A stretch of DNA of 64,000 nucleotides, taken from Vibrio pectenicida. Its GTDB lineage: Bacteria; Pseudomonadota; Gammaproteobacteria; Enterobacterales; Vibrionaceae. Below, in pieces: positions 1 through 9,417 of the stretch. The DNA is taken from the NCBI GenBank assembly GCA_024347015.1, contig AP024889.1, forward strand, positions 1,860,001-1,924,000, written 5' to 3'. The first letter of the stretch is position 1. Every line of letters begins with the position of its first letter. A model generated the notes under the pieces. The model did no database searches and was not told where the DNA came from. It saw only the letters and a program-made list of their open reading frames with translations. A program made the position numbers and the translations under genes.

Positions 1-2178
1 GGGCGCGTTATCGTCGAGGTTCAACTCGGTCAACGCCACATTGACGGTGGCGGTTTGCACGCTGCCAAGGCCCGCGTCTTCAGTGGCCGTGACGACTAAG
101 TTGTGCACGTTGGGGTTAAGCTCAAAGTCGTTGGCAAAGGCGCTCACGCCAGCCGCGGTGAGACTGATGGCGCCTGAGGTTGCATCGATTTCAAACAGAT
201 CGTTGCCGCCGCTGCTGACGTTGGTGCTGATGCTGTAGGTGACGTTTTCGCCATCGGCGTCACTGGCGGACACCGTACCCAGTACATCACTGTCAACGCG
301 GTTTTCGTTGTAGCTAAAGGCGTAGCTGGCTTGCCCAAACTCGGGCGCGTTATCATCGAGGTTCAATTCAGTCAGCGCCACATTGACGGTGGCGGTTTGC
401 ACGCTGCCAAGGCCGGCGTCTTCAGTCGCGGTCACCACCAAGTTGTGCACGTTGGGGTTAAGCTCAAAGTCGTTAGCAAAGGCCGAGACCCCCGCGGCGG
501 TTAAGCTGATGTCACCCGAATTTTCATCAATCTCAAACAGATCGTTGCCGCCACTGCTGACGTTGGTGCTGATGCTGTAGGTGACGTTTTCGCCATCGGC
601 GTCACTGGCTGAAATGGTACCAATCACCGCCGAGTCGGTTGAATTTTCATTGTAACTAAAGGCGTAGCTGGCTTGCCCAAACTCGGGCGCGTTGTCGTCC
701 AAATTGAGTTCAGTCAACGCCACATTGACGGTGGCGGTTTGCACACTGCCAAGGCCCGCGTCTTCAGTCGCGGTCACCACCAAATTGTGCACATTGGGGT
801 TAAGCTCAAAGTCATTAGCAAAGGCCGAGACCCCCGCGGCGGTTAAACTGATGTCACCCGAATTTTCATCAATCTCAAACAGATCGTTGCCGCCGCTGCT
901 GACGTTGGTGCTGATGCTGTAGGTGACGTTTTCGCCATCGGCGTCACTGGCTGAGACAGAGCCCAGCACATCGCTGTCAACGCGGTTTTCGTTATAGCTA
1001 AAGGCGTAACTCGCTTGCCCAAACTCTGGCGCGTTATCGTCGAGGTTCAACTCGGTCAACGCCACATTGACGGTGGCGGTTTGCACGCTGCCAAGGCCCG
1101 CGTCTTCAGTGGCGGTCACCACTAAGTTGTGCACATTGGGGTTAAGCTCAAAGTCGTTAGCAAAGGCCGAGACCCCCGCGGCGGTTAAGCTGATGGCGCC
1201 ACTGGTGGGGTTAATTTCAAACAGCGCGTTGCCGCCGCTGCTAACATTGGTGCTGATGCTGTAGGTGACGTTTTCGCCATCGGCGTCACTGGCGGACACC
1301 GTACCCAGTACATCACTGTCAACGCGGTTTTCGTTATAGCTAAAGGCGTAGCTCGCTTGCCCAAACTCGGGCGCGTTATCGTCGAGGTTCAATTCAGTCA
1401 GCGCCACATTGACGGTGGCGGTTTGCACGCTGCCAAGGCCGGCGTCTTCAGTCGCTGTCACCACCAAGTTGTGCACATTGGGGTTAAGCTCAAAGTCGTT
1501 AGCAAAGGCCGAGACCCCCGCGGCGGTTAAGCTGATGGCGCCACTGGTGGGGTTAATTTCAAACAGCGCGTTGCCGCCACTGCTGACATTGGTGCTGATG
1601 CTGTAGGTGACGTTTTCGCCATCGGCGTCACTGGCTGACACCGTGCCCAGCACATCGCTGTCCGCTGAGTTCTCGTTGTAACTAAAGCTGTAATTGATAC
1701 CATCGTTGGGCGTAAATACTGGCGAGTTATCATCAACAAGCAAAGTATCTGCAACAAGTAAATTATCTGCAATGATAGCTTCGGTTACCAGATCTAGAAG
1801 CGCTAAGCTCTGAGTTTCAGATAACCCCTGGGACTCGAGGCCTACTGTATCAAAATCAGTGCTTGCTCTAGTTTGTATGGCAGTTCTGTCGACATCTCCA
1901 GTACCAGTAGGACTTGAACCGTTTTGACCACCCGCTGCTGTTGCGAAGTCTTCATTTTGCGTTGGGTCAACACCTTGTTCTATTTGTTCGAATATCGATG
2001 CTATTTCACTATCTAAATCTACATCAAATGCTTCACCATCATCAGTAACTAACTGCGCCTCAAGATCAGTCGCAGCAGGCGTACTCTGCCCAAAGTCAAC
2101 AATAACTTCACCAGCTCTCGGAGCTTCACCAGGAGTGAGTTCCCTGAGCTGACCATTAGCGTCGATAACAACTGTCAT
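1..2178 (-). CDS. Giant repeat adhesin, LapA/BapA-like N-terminus (partial)
   Basis: The frame stays open from an ATG at 2178 to the window edge, 726 codons with no stop, so the C-terminus is missing. Residues 1-150 are not repetitive. They resemble the retention module of LapA/BapA-type surface adhesins and contain TAAG at residues 80-83, the motif cut by the periplasmic protease LapG in LapA. From about residue 150 the protein is a tandem array of 114-residue cadherin-like units, each carrying a DxNAPEF-type start, a SASDADGENVTYSI segment and a NxVxxLVVTATED segment. Such proteins mediate cell-cell and surface adhesion and are exported by a type I system. The divergent TolC-family gene fits that role. 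The LapG site assignment is inference from motif and context; no LapD, LapG, ABC transporter or membrane-fusion gene is in view. Confidence 0.85.
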   Translation of the reverse strand, partial: MTVVIDANGQLRELTPGEAPRAGEVIVDFGQSTPAATDLEAQLVTDDGEAFDVDLDSEIASIFEQIEQGVDPTQNEDFATAAGGQNGSSPTGTGDVDRTAIQTRASTDFDTVGLESQGLSETQSLALLDLVTEAIIADNLLVADTLLVDDNSPVFTPNDGINYSFSYNENSADSDVLGTVSASDADGENVTYSISTNVSSGGNALFEINPTSGAISLTAAGVSAFANDFELNPNVHNLVVTATEDAGLGSVQTATVNVALTELNLDDNAPEFGQASYAFSYNENRVDSDVLGTVSASDADGENVTYSISTNVSSGGNALFEINPTSGAISLTAAGVSAFANDFELNPNVHNLVVTATEDAGLGSVQTATVNVALTELNLDDNAPEFGQASYAFSYNENRVDSDVLGSVSASDADGENVTYSISTNVSSGGNDLFEIDENSGDISLTAAGVSAFANDFELNPNVHNLVVTATEDAGLGSVQTATVNVALTELNLDDNAPEFGQASYAFSYNENSTDSAVIGTISASDADGENVTYSISTNVSSGGNDLFEIDENSGDISLTAAGVSAFANDFELNPNVHNLVVTATEDAGLGSVQTATVNVALTELNLDDNAPEFGQASYAFSYNENRVDSDVLGTVSASDADGENVTYSISTNVSSGGNDLFEIDATSGAISLTAAGVSAFANDFELNPNVHNLVVTATEDAGLGSVQTATVNVALTELNLDDNAP
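3..1731 (-). repeat. Five tandem 342-bp adhesin repeats
   Basis: The same landmark (gcgcgttatc on the plus strand, encoding the DDNAP junction) recurs near 3, 345, 687, 1029 and 1371, so the period is exactly 342 bp or 114 codons. The unit nearest the N-terminus is the most diverged. Units share long identical stretches but carry interchangeable short variants, for example FEIDENSGDIS, FEIDATSGAIS and FEINPTSGAIS, and two forms of the linker after YNEN. This mosaic pattern suggests recombination or gene conversion between units. The array continues beyond the window. Confidence 0.95.
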
Positions 2179-2437
2179 TAAGAACCTACCTTTCTTAAGA
2201 GCGCAGCTATGGATAATATTAACTCTAGACTCATCACTTATATTGTGCCAACTCAATAGCTAACTGTTAGTTAAAACTTTGAAGTTTTTTCGTAGAAAAC
2301 CAGCATTTTTAAGAAAAAGATTCCTATGTTTCAACTAGTTGTACTAAAATTTGATGTAGTTTGTAATTACTCATATCTGCATCATTATAAAATATTTTTT
2401 TTTTGCTTTATGGAAGTTAAACAGAAAGGAGGCTCTC

Positions 2438-3748
2438 TTGAACTGGAAACAAGTGATTCTGGCCAGTATCATTTTGGTTGGTTTTACCAGCAACAGCCAA
2501 ACGCTTGAACAGGCTGTATCCATAACTCTTGCAACTAGCCCTGAGCTAAAAAGTACTTTCAATTTGTACAAAAGCGCATTGAAAGATGTAGATGCTTCAG
2601 GGGGTGCATATTTACCTAGTATCGACCTAGACGCTGGCTTAGGACGTGAAAGTATTAGTCCAGCAAGGTCTTCTGGCCGCTCTGATACAGATTTAACAAG
2701 AAAAGAAGCGTCTATCATACTTACCCAACTTCTCTGGGATGGCAACGCAACATTAAATGATATGGATCGGACGGCAGCTCAAGCTGAGTCATCTCGGTTA
2801 CAAATTTGGGCAGATGCTTCCGATTTAGCCCTACAGGTTACTGAGGTTTACCTTAACGCCGTCAAGTCTAATGAAGTACTCGCTCTTTCTGAGAGCAACC
2901 TAGCAGTCCACAAAGAAATTTATAGGGATATAAAAAAGCGAGCGGATTCTGGAATTGGTTCTACTGCCGATGTGACTCAAGTTGAAGCACGTATTGCTAA
3001 AGCACATGGTAATTTACTCGCGGCACAGAATAACCTTGTCGATACTCATACTCAGTTCAGGAGATTAGTTGGCCGTCGTCCTCTCGGTTTAATATATCCA
3101 AGAGCAGATCAGTCTAAACTTCCTATCACACTTGAAGAAGCGTTAGATACAGCATTTAATAATCATCCTGTTATTAAAATCTCACAGGCTGATGTTGAAT
3201 CTGCACGCTTCCAATATAAACAATCTAAAGGCTCTTATTTCCCGACCGTATCTGTTGAAGCTAGCCAAACATGGAGAGATGATGCTGGAGGAAACGTTGG
3301 GAGTAGTGATGAATCTCTAGCCATGCTCAGGCTAAGCTATAACCTATATAATGGTGGTTCAGATAAGGATCTCGCTGAACGTTCTGCTTACCAATTAAAT
3401 AGGGCTAAAGATTTACGTGATGATGCGTATCGGCAGGTGGAAGAGAGCCTGAGGCTTTCATGGAGTGCGCTAGATCTAACTCTACAACAAAAAAACTTTC
3501 TTGCTGACCACGTCGATTCCGCTTCGGAAACTGTAATTGCCTACAAAAAACAATATCAAATCGGTCAGAGAACATTACTTGATCTGCTTAATACAGAAAA
3601 CGAATTGTTTGAAGCACGAAAAGACTATCTTGATGCTCATTATGCTGAGCAATATGCAAAATATCGTGTGATGAACACTACTGGTAATTTACTGGACTCT
3701 TTATTAGTCGACGTACCATCCGAGTGGGTTCAGAAGGTGGAGTATTGA
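2438..3748 (+). CDS. TolC-family outer membrane channel (LapE-like)
   Basis: This 436-aa protein starts at TTG, chosen because an unusually strong Shine-Dalgarno (AGAAAGGAGG, 2423-2432) lies just upstream and the next residues form a signal peptide (hydrophobic core about residues 5-16, cleavage near SNS-QT). It has the two-fold internal repeat of outer membrane efflux proteins: long helical stretches around SDLALQVTEVYLNAVKSNE and RQVEESLRLSWSALDLT, each followed by a GQRTLLDLLNTEN-type turn. The family forms trimeric outer-membrane/periplasmic tunnels for type I secretion or efflux. Its position divergent from the giant adhesin suggests it is the exit duct for that adhesin (LapE role). That partnership is inferred from location. 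The OmpA-like gene follows 2 bp after the stop. Confidence 0.88.
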   Translation: MNWKQVILASIILVGFTSNSQTLEQAVSITLATSPELKSTFNLYKSALKDVDASGGAYLPSIDLDAGLGRESISPARSSGRSDTDLTRKEASIILTQLLWDGNATLNDMDRTAAQAESSRLQIWADASDLALQVTEVYLNAVKSNEVLALSESNLAVHKEIYRDIKKRADSGIGSTADVTQVEARIAKAHGNLLAAQNNLVDTHTQFRRLVGRRPLGLIYPRADQSKLPITLEEALDTAFNNHPVIKISQADVESARFQYKQSKGSYFPTVSVEASQTWRDDAGGNVGSSDESLAMLRLSYNLYNGGSDKDLAERSAYQLNRAKDLRDDAYRQVEESLRLSWSALDLTLQQKNFLADHVDSASETVIAYKKQYQIGQRTLLDLLNTENELFEARKDYLDAHYAEQYAKYRVMNTTGNLLDSLLVDVPSEWVQKVEY

Positions 3749-3750
3749 TC

Positions 3751-4368
3751 ATGATGAATAAAAGCTTATGTACACTTACCGCCATTAGCATAGCACTATC
3801 TAACACATTATTAGCTAATGAGGATGAATATGAATATATCCCCCCCCCTAAAGCGAACCAAGTGGCTGACTTATTAGATGATGATCGAGATGGGGTTATA
3901 AATGCTAGGGATTTATGCCCGGATACTCTTGAAGGTGCTGAAATTAATAATGATGGCTGCGCTAACTTGTTCAAAGAAGAAGAAGAGCTTGCTTTGAGAG
4001 TCCTCTTCGCTCACGACTCATATGAGATTAATCCTGTATTTTCAGACCAGATACAAACGATGGCGGATTTTTTAGACAAGTATACGTCTGCTTCAATTCA
4101 AGTTCAGGGACACACAAGTAAAGTTGGGCCAGAAGCGTACAATTATTCGCTATCCGAGCAAAGAGCAAATGCCGTACAAGGTGAGCTTTTGTATTACGGT
4201 ATAGCGCCAGAGCGTGTAAATATAGTGGGCTTTGGTGAAGACCGGCTAGAGGATCAAGGTGACGACGAAGTTGCCCATGCGACCAATCGAAGAGTTACTG
4301 CAACTGTGGTTGGACTAAGTGAAAAGGTTGTCGAAGAGTGGAGTATATTCAGCATTATTGAAAAATAA
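3751..4368 (+). CDS. OmpA-family protein with calcium-binding type 3 repeat
   Basis: The product is 205 aa from ATG 3751, with the ribosome-binding sequence AAGGTGGAG inside the end of the preceding gene, so the two are probably co-translated. A signal peptide covers about residues 1-22 (cleavage near LLA-NE). A thrombospondin type 3 motif follows (DDDRDGVINARDLCPDT), then a C-terminal OmpA/peptidoglycan-binding domain (VQGHTSKVGPEAYNYSLSEQRANAV, NRRVTATV). It likely anchors the envelope to peptidoglycan next to the secretion channel. The oddity is a run of nine C residues (3840-3848) just after the signal peptide, encoding IPPP; loss or gain of one base would shift the frame. Confidence 0.88.
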   Translation: MMNKSLCTLTAISIALSNTLLANEDEYEYIPPPKANQVADLLDDDRDGVINARDLCPDTLEGAEINNDGCANLFKEEEELALRVLFAHDSYEINPVFSDQIQTMADFLDKYTSASIQVQGHTSKVGPEAYNYSLSEQRANAVQGELLYYGIAPERVNIVGFGEDRLEDQGDDEVAHATNRRVTATVVGLSEKVVEEWSIFSIIEK

Positions 4369-4384
4369 CCACATTAATAAACTA

Positions 4385-4418
4385 AAAAAAGCGCACCTCA
4401 CATGAGATGCGCTTTTTT
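4385..4418. terminator. Bidirectional intrinsic terminator
   Basis: An A6 tract, a stem of AGCGCA and CTCA pairing with TGAG and TGCGCT with one bulge, then T6. It lies between the converging OmpA-like gene and nhaA, and the A and T runs make it functional in both directions. Confidence 0.85.
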
Positions 4419-4436
4419 GCTACCAATTTAACTGGT

Positions 4437-5609
4437 TTATAGACTCGCTGGCTTATCCGCCAGCTTGGCCTTTTTTGGTAATGATACGCTCAAGAGGATG
4501 TAACCAATAATCGCAGCAGTAGTCGATCCCATTAAAATTCCCAGCCTTGCATAAGTATCATACTCTGGGTTAACTTGCCCAAATGCCAACGACGATATGA
4601 ATATAGACATTGTAAAACCAATACCACACAGTACTGATACAGCGAATATATGAATAAAGTTAATACCCTCGGGTAATTTGGCAACACCTGTTTTCACTGC
4701 AATCCAGCTGAAACTATAGATGCCAATTGGTTTACCAATCAATAAACCTAGTGCTATTCCTAGTGGAAGCATTGACGTCAGTCCATCTATAGAAATACCC
4801 GAGAGAGAGATACCTGCATTAGCAAACGCAAACATAGGTAGAATACCAAAAGCAACATAAGGGTGGAGCCCATGCTCCATTCTCTTGAGTGGAGACTTCT
4901 CTCCCTTATTACCATTCAGAGGTATCGCAAAACCAATCACTACACCAGCTAATGTCGCATGCACCCCAGACTTAAGTACAGCAAACCAGAGTATTGCTCC
5001 TACTATCATATATGGAGTTAATTTGGTGACTTTCTTGGAATTAAGAATAAATAGTGCAGCTGTCATCGCAAAGCCAACACCTAATGCCGTTGTAGACAAA
5101 TCCCCAGTGTAAAAAAGTGCAATAATGACGACTACCCCAAGATCATCAATAATGGCCAATGCAAGTAAAAAGACCTTAAGACTGACAGGTACACGATTCC
5201 CAAGCAGCGCCATAATCCCTAGCGCAAAAGCAATATCGGTGGCGGCTGGAATTGCCCAACCTCGAACAGCTTCAGCATCACTGTAGTTAAATGCAACATA
5301 AACCAATGCTGGAGCCAACATCCCACCAACGGCAGCTATTGCAGGAAAAATAGCGGTTTCTCGAGATTTGAGAGCTCCCTCAAGCAACTCTCGCTTTACT
5401 TCAAGACCAATGAGAAAGAAGAATATCGCCATTAATCCGTCATTTATCCAATGCGAAACAGACATACCCAACACATAAGAATGCAATACTGTTTGGTATA
5501 CATCATTGAGCGGTGTATTAGCAATGGCCATTGCAACTGCTGCTGCAATAACGAGAAGTATTCCCCCAGCCGACTCCATTTTGAAAAAATGGCGAATAAT
5601 ATCATTCAT
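4437..5609 (-). CDS. nhaA: Na+/H+ antiporter NhaA
   Basis: The product is 390 aa, the usual NhaA length, with about 12 hydrophobic segments. The transport aspartates are visible: [11 protein letters not shown] (equivalent of E. coli D133) and [17 protein letters not shown] (D163-D164). The N-terminal MESAGGILL and the [15 protein letters not shown] segment are also characteristic. It exchanges sodium for protons across the inner membrane and supports sodium and alkaline tolerance, as expected in a marine organism. ATG 5609 follows AAAGGGAC. It is apparently monocistronic and ends at the bidirectional terminator; no nhaR is adjacent. The 240 bp upstream probably holds its promoter, but no clear site was identified. 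Confidence 0.97.
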   Translation of the reverse strand: MNDIIRHFFKMESAGGILLVIAAAVAMAIANTPLNDVYQTVLHSYVLGMSVSHWINDGLMAIFFFLIGLEVKRELLEGALKSRETAIFPAIAAVGGMLAPALVYVAFNYSDAEAVRGWAIPAATDIAFALGIMALLGNRVPVSLKVFLLALAIIDDLGVVVIIALFYTGDLSTTALGVGFAMTAALFILNSKKVTKLTPYMIVGAILWFAVLKSGVHATLAGVVIGFAIPLNGNKGEKSPLKRMEHGLHPYVAFGILPMFAFANAGISLSGISIDGLTSMLPLGIALGLLIGKPIGIYSFSWIAVKTGVAKLPEGINFIHIFAVSVLCGIGFTMSIFISSLAFGQVNPEYDTYARLGILMGSTTAAIIGYILLSVSLPKKAKLADKPASL

Positions 5610-5849
5610 GATATTGTCCCTTTAATTATTATGTTAATAAAGATGAACAAACAATAGAGTTGAGTTTACGCATAGATACCCCTAAGGAAAAATCGCTTGT
5701 TTGGATGTAACACTTCGAAATTTCCGATAAAAAAAATGTAATACCACGTTCCACGTTAATTCCTGCCTTAATTATAGGTAAATTCAGAGAATTACCAATG
5801 CAAACAACCACTCTTGTGAGAAATATAGAAACTATAGTGGCTTTTAGAC

Positions 5850-6962
5850 TCAGTAACCCATAAGCAACATAAAACCCGATGCATTATGGGAGCCCGATGC
5901 CCTGATTGAACCTTGCCAATATGGGATAACAAAGGGCAACCAAAGTTCGGTATTGCTCATATGTGCAGTCAAACTGATATCAAGTTTTTTCACTTCAATC
6001 TTCCATGCTACCGGTATCCGTTTCCCGTTAGTGAGGTAAGAGAACTCCGTAGGTTGTATTAAAATATCTTTCGGTAATAAATTAGTCACTTGACCACTGC
6101 TACGGAACAGTTCACCTCTCCAATAAGCTGTAGTTTGTGATTGACGATAGCGACTTACTGAGAGTACGGTTTCTGAATCAAGATGAAATGTAAACCAGTC
6201 CAAATTATTATTGATCCCTCTAAATAAGCCTGTTCCCCATTCTTTGCTCATCCATCCTTGACCTTGTACAATCTTTAGCTCGTTTTTATCAAGCTTCAAG
6301 TCCCCTTCTACCTTAAGAAATGGACAAGCAAAATTATAGGATGCAACAGATAGTAAAGGGTATTTTTCTACGTATCCCTTTTCTCCCGGTAATACACAGG
6401 GAGCTTCAGCTTTTATTTTTAGCTGTATATTAAAACTATCACTGGCAAGACTAAGGACTCCGGGAAATGGCGTTCTACCAGATGAATACAACTGCCAATT
6501 GTCAATCCATAGGCGAAAGGGTTGATGGGTTAAGCCAGCTTGGCCAATACCACCTCTAGCAAGGCGTTGCTCTTTCCATACTTGTTTATCACTTGATACC
6601 ACCACATAAGAAATATATAGGTGGGGGTTTTGCCAACCTCCGCCTTCTCTGTCATCTGTCGCGACCCTAGTATAGGTCCATTGAACACTATAATGCTCAC
6701 CATTTTGATCTTCCAAATTTGCAAAATAATGCCAGCGTTCATGCTGATATTGATTATGAAAACGAAAATCATCAGGGAGTTTTACTGGAGCATTAGGCAA
6801 TACAGGTTCAAATACACTTTGAGTCTGAGAAGGGTAGTATCGTTGTGAAATACTATTTTGTTCAAAATAACCTTGATATATAAAACCAACAACCACTGCG
6901 GTAAAAACAACGATCACGATGAAAAACAACAATGCTCGTAGCTGGATTACAGTTTTTCCCAT
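5850..6962 (-). CDS. AttH-like, lipocalin/CrtC-type domain protein
   Basis: The product is 370 aa from ATG 6962, which lies one base after the permease stop; a longer frame would need a TTG inside the permease gene. One N-terminal membrane anchor (about residues 8-29, LRALLFFIVIVVFTAVVVGF) is followed by a large periplasmic part. That part has the AttH/carotenoid 1,2-hydratase-like pattern: WHYFANLEDQNGEHYSVQWTYTR near the start, GQGWMSKEWGTGLF in the middle and WKIEVKKLDI near the end. In the AttEFGH arrangement this is the third component, encoded after the ABC ATPase and permease. Its function is not established; an anchored periplasmic lipid-handling partner for the transporter is inference. 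Confidence 0.75.
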   Translation of the reverse strand: MGKTVIQLRALLFFIVIVVFTAVVVGFIYQGYFEQNSISQRYYPSQTQSVFEPVLPNAPVKLPDDFRFHNQYQHERWHYFANLEDQNGEHYSVQWTYTRVATDDREGGGWQNPHLYISYVVVSSDKQVWKEQRLARGGIGQAGLTHQPFRLWIDNWQLYSSGRTPFPGVLSLASDSFNIQLKIKAEAPCVLPGEKGYVEKYPLLSVASYNFACPFLKVEGDLKLDKNELKIVQGQGWMSKEWGTGLFRGINNNLDWFTFHLDSETVLSVSRYRQSQTTAYWRGELFRSSGQVTNLLPKDILIQPTEFSYLTNGKRIPVAWKIEVKKLDISLTAHMSNTELWLPFVIPYWQGSIRASGSHNASGFMLLMGY

Positions 6963-6963
6963 T

Positions 6964-9417
6964 TTATAAAGAGTTCCGTACAAACTTCATTGGTGTATGT
7001 CGAATCATTCGCAAAGTAGGTAGGGCTCCGGCCAAAATGAGAGAACACATTGCCAACAAACTGGTCTGAAAATATTCTCCAGACATAAATTGGAGTTCAA
7101 GTGTCCATCCGAGTGACTGTTTCATTACAATATCCACTATCAAACTAGCCAGAGCTAAACCTAATGGTAATGCAATTATTACTGAAACCACCCCAAAAAC
7201 AAAAAGTTGCAAACTACCCATCATGACTAATTCTTTACCGGACACGCCTAAACACCTTAAAAGTGAAATATGCCTTTGGCGGGAAATTTCTCCAGCAAGG
7301 CTAGCGAAGAAGATACCGCATATTGCAATGACAAGCGTAATATTGCCGAGAGTATCTGCAATAGAGAAGGTTCTATCAAATACTTTCATTGCTTTCTTAT
7401 GTATATGGGTATTGTCATAGATTCGCTCTGCGCCCACACGAAATGCTGACTCTAAACGGCTTTTAAGGCCAGCCACATTAACACCCTCTTCTAGTATCAC
7501 ACCTAAAGTAACGGCACCGCTATCTTTAAATACTTTTAGCCAGTTAGGATGTGACAACATTATCTGATTGTATGGATTACCGTAGTCATAATACACACCA
7601 ACAACTTGCCAACCTTTGTCCAGTTGACCAAATAAATAGATATAGTCTCCTGGACGAATGCCACGCTTAATAGCCATTGATTCACTGATCATCAGTCCTT
7701 TTGAATGGTGCAAATGATACCAATAATTTGGAATACCGATTTTAACGGTAAGTGAATCCCATTCTCCATCCGAGTGACCAGTACTGACAACCTCAATTGC
7801 TTCATCTTCCGAGTTTGTTTGCTGCTCCCAACGCCACCAAACCGATTCAATCTCAGGTTGATCAGATAACCAACTACTCATCCTAGTAGCTGAACTGCTA
7901 CTGGGATATATATATAGATCGGCAGCTAAACGCTGGCTGAGCCATTTATCCGTCGTATCACGAAAGCTCCCCACCATAGTCTCGACACCAATATTACCAG
8001 CCATAGCGAGCATAAAAGCCATTGTTGCAACCCCCCTATAACTCATGCTCGCAGCTGCGTCAGAAAAAAACCAACGAACCCTTGGCCATTTGAGTAAATA
8101 TGAAAGGCTGTCAAAAAGTTTCCAAATAAAATATGGGGTAAATAATGCGACGCTCACCAACATTAACGCAATAATAATGAAACCAGACTCTTGTGTCTGG
8201 GGGGCTTGATAAATTGCTATGGCCACAACACACAGTACACATGCCAATACAGCTTGGAGAGAAAACTCTATTCCAGCAAAACGAACTAATGAAAGTCGAG
8301 CAGTAAGTCGAATCGGCTGGGTGCGCAATAAGCGCACTATAGGCCATATACATGTCAGGCACGCTCCTAATAAAGACATGAGTAAGCTATATAAAGCCGA
8401 CGACCAACTCCAAGAAACTAAAAGCCCTACATTTGCATCATAAAGATCACGCAAACTCTCTGAAACTGCGGGGATTAATTGGTTAGCTAGAACTATCCCC
8501 AAAATGTTGCCACACAACCAGCTTGCCAAAATTAACAATAAAAGTTCAAAACAGAGCGCTAATGCTAGCTGCCTACCAGAAACCCCTGTCTGACGCATAA
8601 TACCAACAAGAGGCTGCCTTTGAGTTAAAGACAAAGACATCGCCTGATAAAAAATAAATAATCCGACTAAAAATGCCAACATTCCCATCGCGCTTAAGTT
8701 CATATGGAATGCTTTGGTTAAAGACTCTAACTCTGCACGAGAGTTTCTCGTTATACTCATTCCGTCAGGCAAGTAATTTTTAAGGCGGGTAAGTTTTTCA
8801 GCCGGCATTTCACCACACGCAATAACTGAAATACCAGAACGACGCTCTAGCATCCTTGTTAGTGAAATATCTGCAATTATTCGGGTCCCTTGGATCAAAT
8901 CACGCTGGTCTACAATAATAGGCCCAAGCGTACTACCGTCATTCAAAGTTATATTATCCCCATCTTGCCAGTCCATATAACTAGCAAGATCAGCACTTAC
9001 CATTACTGGATGCGGGGGAGTCATCAATGGAAGCGATAGGAAATCTTTTAAATTTAGTGCATGGTGGAATTGCCACATAGCAACGGGATCCAAACCAATT
9101 AAAATTAACTCTGAGCCGTTATTAATATTTAGTCTTAATTGCTCAAAAGGTGCGCATTGATTAAAACCATCACGGCGAAGTTGGACGTAAAAACCCTGTG
9201 GAATTTTGTTTGATACATGCTTGGGTCGAATACGATAAGGAAGAGGATTAGAAAAAAGTTTTTCACCATGCTGATAGCTTTTTTTTGCATGGTCATTAAT
9301 CGAAGTCACCCCAACAAGAAGTGAGACACCTAAGGTAAGACCAAGCCAGACAAGAAGGATTTGAAAAGGATAACGTCTGTAATGGCCCAGAAGTGCTTTA
9401 GCTACGGGCCATAACAT
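6964..9417 (-). CDS. FtsX-type ABC transporter permease (AttFG-like)
   Basis: The product is 817 aa from ATG 9417, chosen because AAGGAGG lies 8 bases upstream and the protein then begins MLWPVAKALLGHYRRYP. A longer frame exists but would place nonsense residues ahead of this motif. The topology is that of MacB/FtsX large permeases: one N-terminal membrane helix, a periplasmic domain, three helices (about 235-370), two central helices, a second periplasmic domain and three C-terminal helices ending in LPTLRMIRHTPMKFVRNSL. It is effectively two FtsX units in one chain, matching fused AttF and AttG. It overlaps the ATPase gene by 20 bp. Extrusion of lipid or lipoprotein-like molecules is a family-based guess. 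Confidence 0.85.
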   Translation of the reverse strand: MLWPVAKALLGHYRRYPFQILLVWLGLTLGVSLLVGVTSINDHAKKSYQHGEKLFSNPLPYRIRPKHVSNKIPQGFYVQLRRDGFNQCAPFEQLRLNINNGSELILIGLDPVAMWQFHHALNLKDFLSLPLMTPPHPVMVSADLASYMDWQDGDNITLNDGSTLGPIIVDQRDLIQGTRIIADISLTRMLERRSGISVIACGEMPAEKLTRLKNYLPDGMSITRNSRAELESLTKAFHMNLSAMGMLAFLVGLFIFYQAMSLSLTQRQPLVGIMRQTGVSGRQLALALCFELLLLILASWLCGNILGIVLANQLIPAVSESLRDLYDANVGLLVSWSWSSALYSLLMSLLGACLTCIWPIVRLLRTQPIRLTARLSLVRFAGIEFSLQAVLACVLCVVAIAIYQAPQTQESGFIIIALMLVSVALFTPYFIWKLFDSLSYLLKWPRVRWFFSDAAASMSYRGVATMAFMLAMAGNIGVETMVGSFRDTTDKWLSQRLAADLYIYPSSSSATRMSSWLSDQPEIESVWWRWEQQTNSEDEAIEVVSTGHSDGEWDSLTVKIGIPNYWYHLHHSKGLMISESMAIKRGIRPGDYIYLFGQLDKGWQVVGVYYDYGNPYNQIMLSHPNWLKVFKDSGAVTLGVILEEGVNVAGLKSRLESAFRVGAERIYDNTHIHKKAMKVFDRTFSIADTLGNITLVIAICGIFFASLAGEISRQRHISLLRCLGVSGKELVMMGSLQLFVFGVVSVIIALPLGLALASLIVDIVMKQSLGWTLELQFMSGEYFQTSLLAMCSLILAGALPTLRMIRHTPMKFVRNSL

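Noticed and set aside
1..1731. Regular repeats considered as a CRISPR array
   Set aside because: The unit is 342 bp, coding throughout and without unique spacers, so it is a protein repeat array.
41..1772. Several short plus- and minus-strand frames repeating every 342 bp
   Set aside because: They are other-frame readings of the adhesin repeats; the long uninterrupted minus-strand frame with cadherin-like sequence explains them.
5629..5811. 60-aa minus-strand frame upstream of nhaA
   Set aside because: No good ribosome-binding site and no protein-like pattern; more likely the nhaA promoter region.
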